Shown in pieces: positions 13,854 through 15,741 of a DNA stretch of 15,741 nucleotides. Source of the stretch: DASUXA01 sp036378155 (lineage in GTDB: Bacteria; Actinomycetota; Actinomycetes; Mycobacteriales; Micromonosporaceae); assembly GCA_036378155.1 (NCBI GenBank), contig DASUXA010000099.1, positions 1-15,741 on the forward strand, read 5' to 3'. The first letter of the stretch is position 1; each line of letters opens with the position of its first letter. The notes beneath the pieces are model-generated. The model did no database searches, was not told the origin of the DNA, and worked only from the letters and a program-made list of their open reading frames with translations. The translations under genes were made by a program, and so were the position numbers.

Positions 13854-15131
13854 TCACTCGGCGAACAGGTGGTTGAGGCGGTCCACAGCGGCGCGCTGGA
13901 CCTTCCGTGTGGCCTCAACGTAAATCGTCTTCGTGATCGTGGGGGAGCTGTGGCCGAGGACATCTTGGATGTTCTCGATTGGGACGCCTTGCTCATACAG
14001 CAGAGTCGCGCACGAATGGCGCAGATCGTGGAATCGGATACGCCGTAGTCCAGCCTGGTCGAGAAGGCGCGCGAAGTGTCGGTTGAGATTTCGCGGCTCG
14101 ATCGGCGTACCGATTGAAGTAGTGAAGATCAAGCCGTGTTCCTTCCATCGCTTGCCCGCTGCCTCGCGTTCGTGCGCCTGAGCGGTGCGGTGCTGGCGAA
14201 GTGCTGCGACGCATGGCGCGGGAAGCGCAATCACGCGTTCCGAGTCGTCGGACTTCACCGGGCCGAACGTCAGCCGGCCGTTCAAGCGCTGCAACGTCTG
14301 GCGGACGTGCAGCTCTCCCGAAACCGGGTCCAGGTCGACCCATCGCAAGCCGAGCGCTTCGCCTCGTCGCAGGCCGAGCGACAACGCTACGGCGTACAGC
14401 GGGTACAGCCGGTCCGTGCGCGCGACGCGCAGGAATTGGGTTGCCTCCTCGGCAGTGAACGGCGTGAAGTGCGGACGGTACTTGTGCGGTAGCCGGAGGT
14501 TCTTCGCGGGATTCTCCGGAATCAAGCCGTCAATGACGGCGTCCTGTAGCGCGGCGCGCAGCATGCGGTGAAGGTGACGCACCGTGCCGTCAGCCGGAAA
14601 TGCCTCGCAGCATTCCCGCGGCCGACGGGCACAGCATCGCGCTCGCTGTCCGGACGCGACGCGGACCGCGTCCTTGCCCTGCGCGCAGCACTGGCACGTT
14701 TCCTTCACCCTGTTCAGGAAGACCCGGATCTCCGGCGGTTGGAGCCGCGCCAGCCGCTTTGAGCCGAGCATCGGCACGATGTAGCACCGGGTGAGCCATT
14801 CGTAGCTGCGGAGTGTGCTCGGCCGCACGCGCTCGCCCACCACCTCACGTAGCCAGTAGGCCATGAACTCCTCGACGTTGCCGATGGTCGCGGCGACGCG
14901 CACTCCGGCCTGAGCCTTCGCCTTCAGCGCAGTCAGTTTCTCGTGAGCTTCCTCCCACGTCGCGCCGTAGACGCTCCGGCGGACCTCGCGGCCGTCAGTG
15001 GTGAAGACCCAGGCGCGGCCCTCGTACCGTCCGTCGCCGCGCCTGCGGATGTTGCCTTCGCCATTGACGTTCCGCTTCGCGGTCCGGCGGCGCTGTGCCG
15101 CTTCCTGGTCGTTGATGCGGGTCGTCTTCAT
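13854..15131 (-). CDS. int: Tyrosine site-specific recombinase (integrase)
   Basis: A 425-residue phage-type integrase. Residues 23-75 form the N-terminal arm-binding domain (GEGNIRRRGDGRYEGRAWV). The core-binding SAM-like domain (about 84-215) carries an insert with seven cysteines (146, 148, 149, 166, 167, 174, 175). The catalytic domain (about 222-425) has all active residues: Arg255 in LGLRRGEALGLRW, Lys293 in VKSDDSER, His368 and Arg371 in HDLRH, His394 in LGHSS and the nucleophile Tyr404 in TIYVEAT. It should catalyse insertion into and, with the excisionase, excision from tRNA-Lys. The ATG at 15131 was chosen because AGGAGG lies 7 nt upstream; it overlaps the stop of the excisionase gene by one base (TGATG). 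It reads toward the tRNA and ends 63 nt from it. Confidence 0.96.
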   Translation of the reverse strand: MKTTRINDQEAAQRRRTAKRNVNGEGNIRRRGDGRYEGRAWVFTTDGREVRRSVYGATWEEAHEKLTALKAKAQAGVRVAATIGNVEEFMAYWLREVVGERVRPSTLRSYEWLTRCYIVPMLGSKRLARLQPPEIRVFLNRVKETCQCCAQGKDAVRVASGQRARCCARRPRECCEAFPADGTVRHLHRMLRAALQDAVIDGLIPENPAKNLRLPHKYRPHFTPFTAEEATQFLRVARTDRLYPLYAVALSLGLRRGEALGLRWVDLDPVSGELHVRQTLQRLNGRLTFGPVKSDDSERVIALPAPCVAALRQHRTAQAHEREAAGKRWKEHGLIFTTSIGTPIEPRNLNRHFARLLDQAGLRRIRFHDLRHSCATLLYEQGVPIENIQDVLGHSSPTITKTIYVEATRKVQRAAVDRLNHLFAE

Positions 15132-15379
15132 CAGGCGGCCTCCTCGATCAGACGCGAGAGGTAGGCGTCGACTGACTCCCGTACGACGCGACGGGCGCGG
15201 CCGATGCGAACGGACGTGACTTCCCGTTGCTTGATCAGGCGGTAGACGGTCCACTGCGAGACGGCCAGGCGTTCGGCCACCTCCTGAACTGTCATCAGGG
15301 GATCGGTTGGGGGTACTGCCACACTTCTACGGGCTGTGCCATGCGGCGTGAGTCGCACAGAGAGCGCCTTTCCGTCCAT
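15131..15379 (-). CDS. xis: Excisionase-like HTH DNA-binding protein
   Basis: An 82-residue basic protein. Residues 29-80 (MTVQEVAERLAVSQWTVYRLIKQ, then RIGRARRVVRESVDAYL) form the winged-helix HTH_17/MerR-like fold of small excisionases. Such proteins bend attachment-site DNA and drive the integrase toward excision. Its last codons hold the AGGAGG of the integrase, and the two genes overlap by one base, so they are cotranslated. The start is uncertain: ATG 15379 is used here, but GTG in the VAVPPTDPL stretch or ATG 15295 (54 residues, HTH only) are possible, and none has a good ribosome-binding site. The frame stays open further up to 15565, but that part is rich in Arg/Pro/Thr and looks non-coding. 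The role is inferred from fold and position. Confidence 0.85.
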   Translation of the reverse strand: MDGKALSVRLTPHGTARRSVAVPPTDPLMTVQEVAERLAVSQWTVYRLIKQREVTSVRIGRARRVVRESVDAYLSRLIEEAA

Positions 15380-15600
15380 GGTGGTCAGTAGGTGGAGGGT
15401 GGGGGTCGGGCATCGACAGGGACCGTTTGAACGGCCCGCTGTGCGGCCCGTAGAGCCAAGATCTGGCATGGTTTGGTGGGATAGGTACCGGTGAGTCGGT
15501 CTAGCGCTTCTCAGGCGGCCGATTCTGGGCGGGCATCGGGCGGTCGTTCGACCGTGTCGGGTCATGCGCGGCCACCGTCGATGACTCGTAGAGGCGGGGA
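15380..15600. other. Gene-free region upstream of xis with short palindromes
   Basis: No coding region is supported between the excisionase start and the iteron cluster. Visible are CCGTT-TG-AACGG (15423-15434), a direct repeat CGGCCCG separated by 5 nt (about 15432-15450), and a perfect 6-2-6 palindrome CGGTCG-TT-CGACCG (15541-15554). The xis promoter should lie here on the reverse strand, but no clear -10/-35 pair was found. The palindromes are candidate operators for the element's regulator. Confidence 0.5.
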
Positions 15601-15740
15601 AGCCGTACCAGCCGTACCACCCGTATCAGTGCTGGTCAGGGGCGGTACGGCTTTGTCGCTGGTACGGCTTGAGCCGTACCGCTCGTCAGGTCGTACCGGG
15701 GTTGAGCTGGGCGGGTACGACTGGTACGGCTGGTACGGCT
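15601..15740. repeat. Cluster of 9-bp iterons (AGCCGTACC / GGTACGGCT)
   Basis: At the left, AGCCGTACC occurs in tandem at 15601 and 15610, with a variant ACCCGTATC at 15619. At the right, the inverse unit is in tandem: variant GGTACGACT at 15714, then GGTACGGCT at 15723 and 15732. Between them lie GGTACGGCT at 15644, and GGTACGGCT-TG-AGCCGTACC (15661-15680), a perfect 9-2-9 palindrome. That is nine units in 140 nt, arranged roughly symmetrically. No coding frame is supported. Likely roles are a replication origin, a transfer (clt/TraB recognition) locus or an operator. The cluster may continue past the window. Confidence 0.85.
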
Positions 15741-15741
15741 C

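Larger units (their letters stand above)
13792..15741. mobile_element. Left end of an integrated actinomycete element (AICE, pSAM2-like), incomplete
   Basis: The order tRNA 3' end, integrase 3' end, excisionase-like gene and repeat-rich region matches pSAM2-type elements (att-int-xis-rep). The hexamer GGTACC, common to the left, is absent from 13792 to 15480, a compositional sign of foreign origin. Replication and transfer genes would lie to the right of the window, so autonomous function cannot be judged. Confidence 0.75.

Noticed and set aside
15380..15565. N-terminal extension of the excisionase
   Set aside because: The extra residues are low-complexity Arg/Pro/Thr-rich and have no ribosome-binding site or domain; palindromes in the same stretch suggest regulation.
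15601..15740. CRISPR array or repeat-coding gene
   Set aside because: Units are 9 nt, in both orientations and without spacers of constant size; the inverted layout does not keep one coding frame.

Overview
The window is very GC-rich and uses GTG starts, lipobox lipoproteins, fused lysX, oligoribonuclease, LdtMt2-type L,D-transpeptidase and GT87 mannosyltransferase genes. This points to an actinobacterium with an LPG/PIM-type envelope, probably in or near Micromonosporaceae. That placement is an inference from gene content; no species is claimed. A strong signature is the hexamer GGTACC, seen about thirty times by eye up to about 13.6 kb and absent from the integrase region.

Left part, 1-5274. 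A minus-strand redox group runs mauE-like membrane protein, then DsbA-like membrane-anchored thioredoxin (GTGA overlap), then the thiol peroxidase Bcp, which is cut by the window edge. A divergent 246-nt region with a CRP-like palindrome and a 14-bp palindrome separates it from a plus-strand copper module: a CopC-CopD fusion and a YcnI-like DUF1775 protein. An uncharacterised six-segment membrane protein follows.

Middle, 5300-12115. The bifunctional LysX (lysyl-phosphatidylglycerol synthase fused to lysyl-tRNA synthetase) lies 25 nt after that membrane protein. A strong hairpin and three 27-nt repeats separate it from a convergent GT87 polyprenol-phosphate mannosyltransferase gene. Oligoribonuclease (orn) is divergent from GT87 and probably leaderless. 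tRNA-His(GUG) follows, and its terminator hairpin carries the stop codon of a converging GH25 lysozyme-like gene that has no signal peptide.

Right part, 12238-15741. A lipoprotein L,D-transpeptidase (minus strand) precedes tRNA-Lys(CUU), which encodes its CCA. Just beyond it starts an integrated element: a tyrosine integrase reading toward the tRNA, an overlapping excisionase-like HTH gene, and then a gene-free stretch ending in a dense, two-sided cluster of 9-bp iterons (AGCCGTACC). This layout fits an actinomycete integrative and conjugative element (pSAM2-like) inserted at the tRNA 3' end; the rest of the element lies outside the window.

No complete new defence or metabolic system is visible. 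The least explained items are the iteron cluster, the iterated GGTACC palindrome, the cysteine-rich insert of the integrase, the His/acid-rich membrane protein before lysX, and the signal-less GH25 protein.
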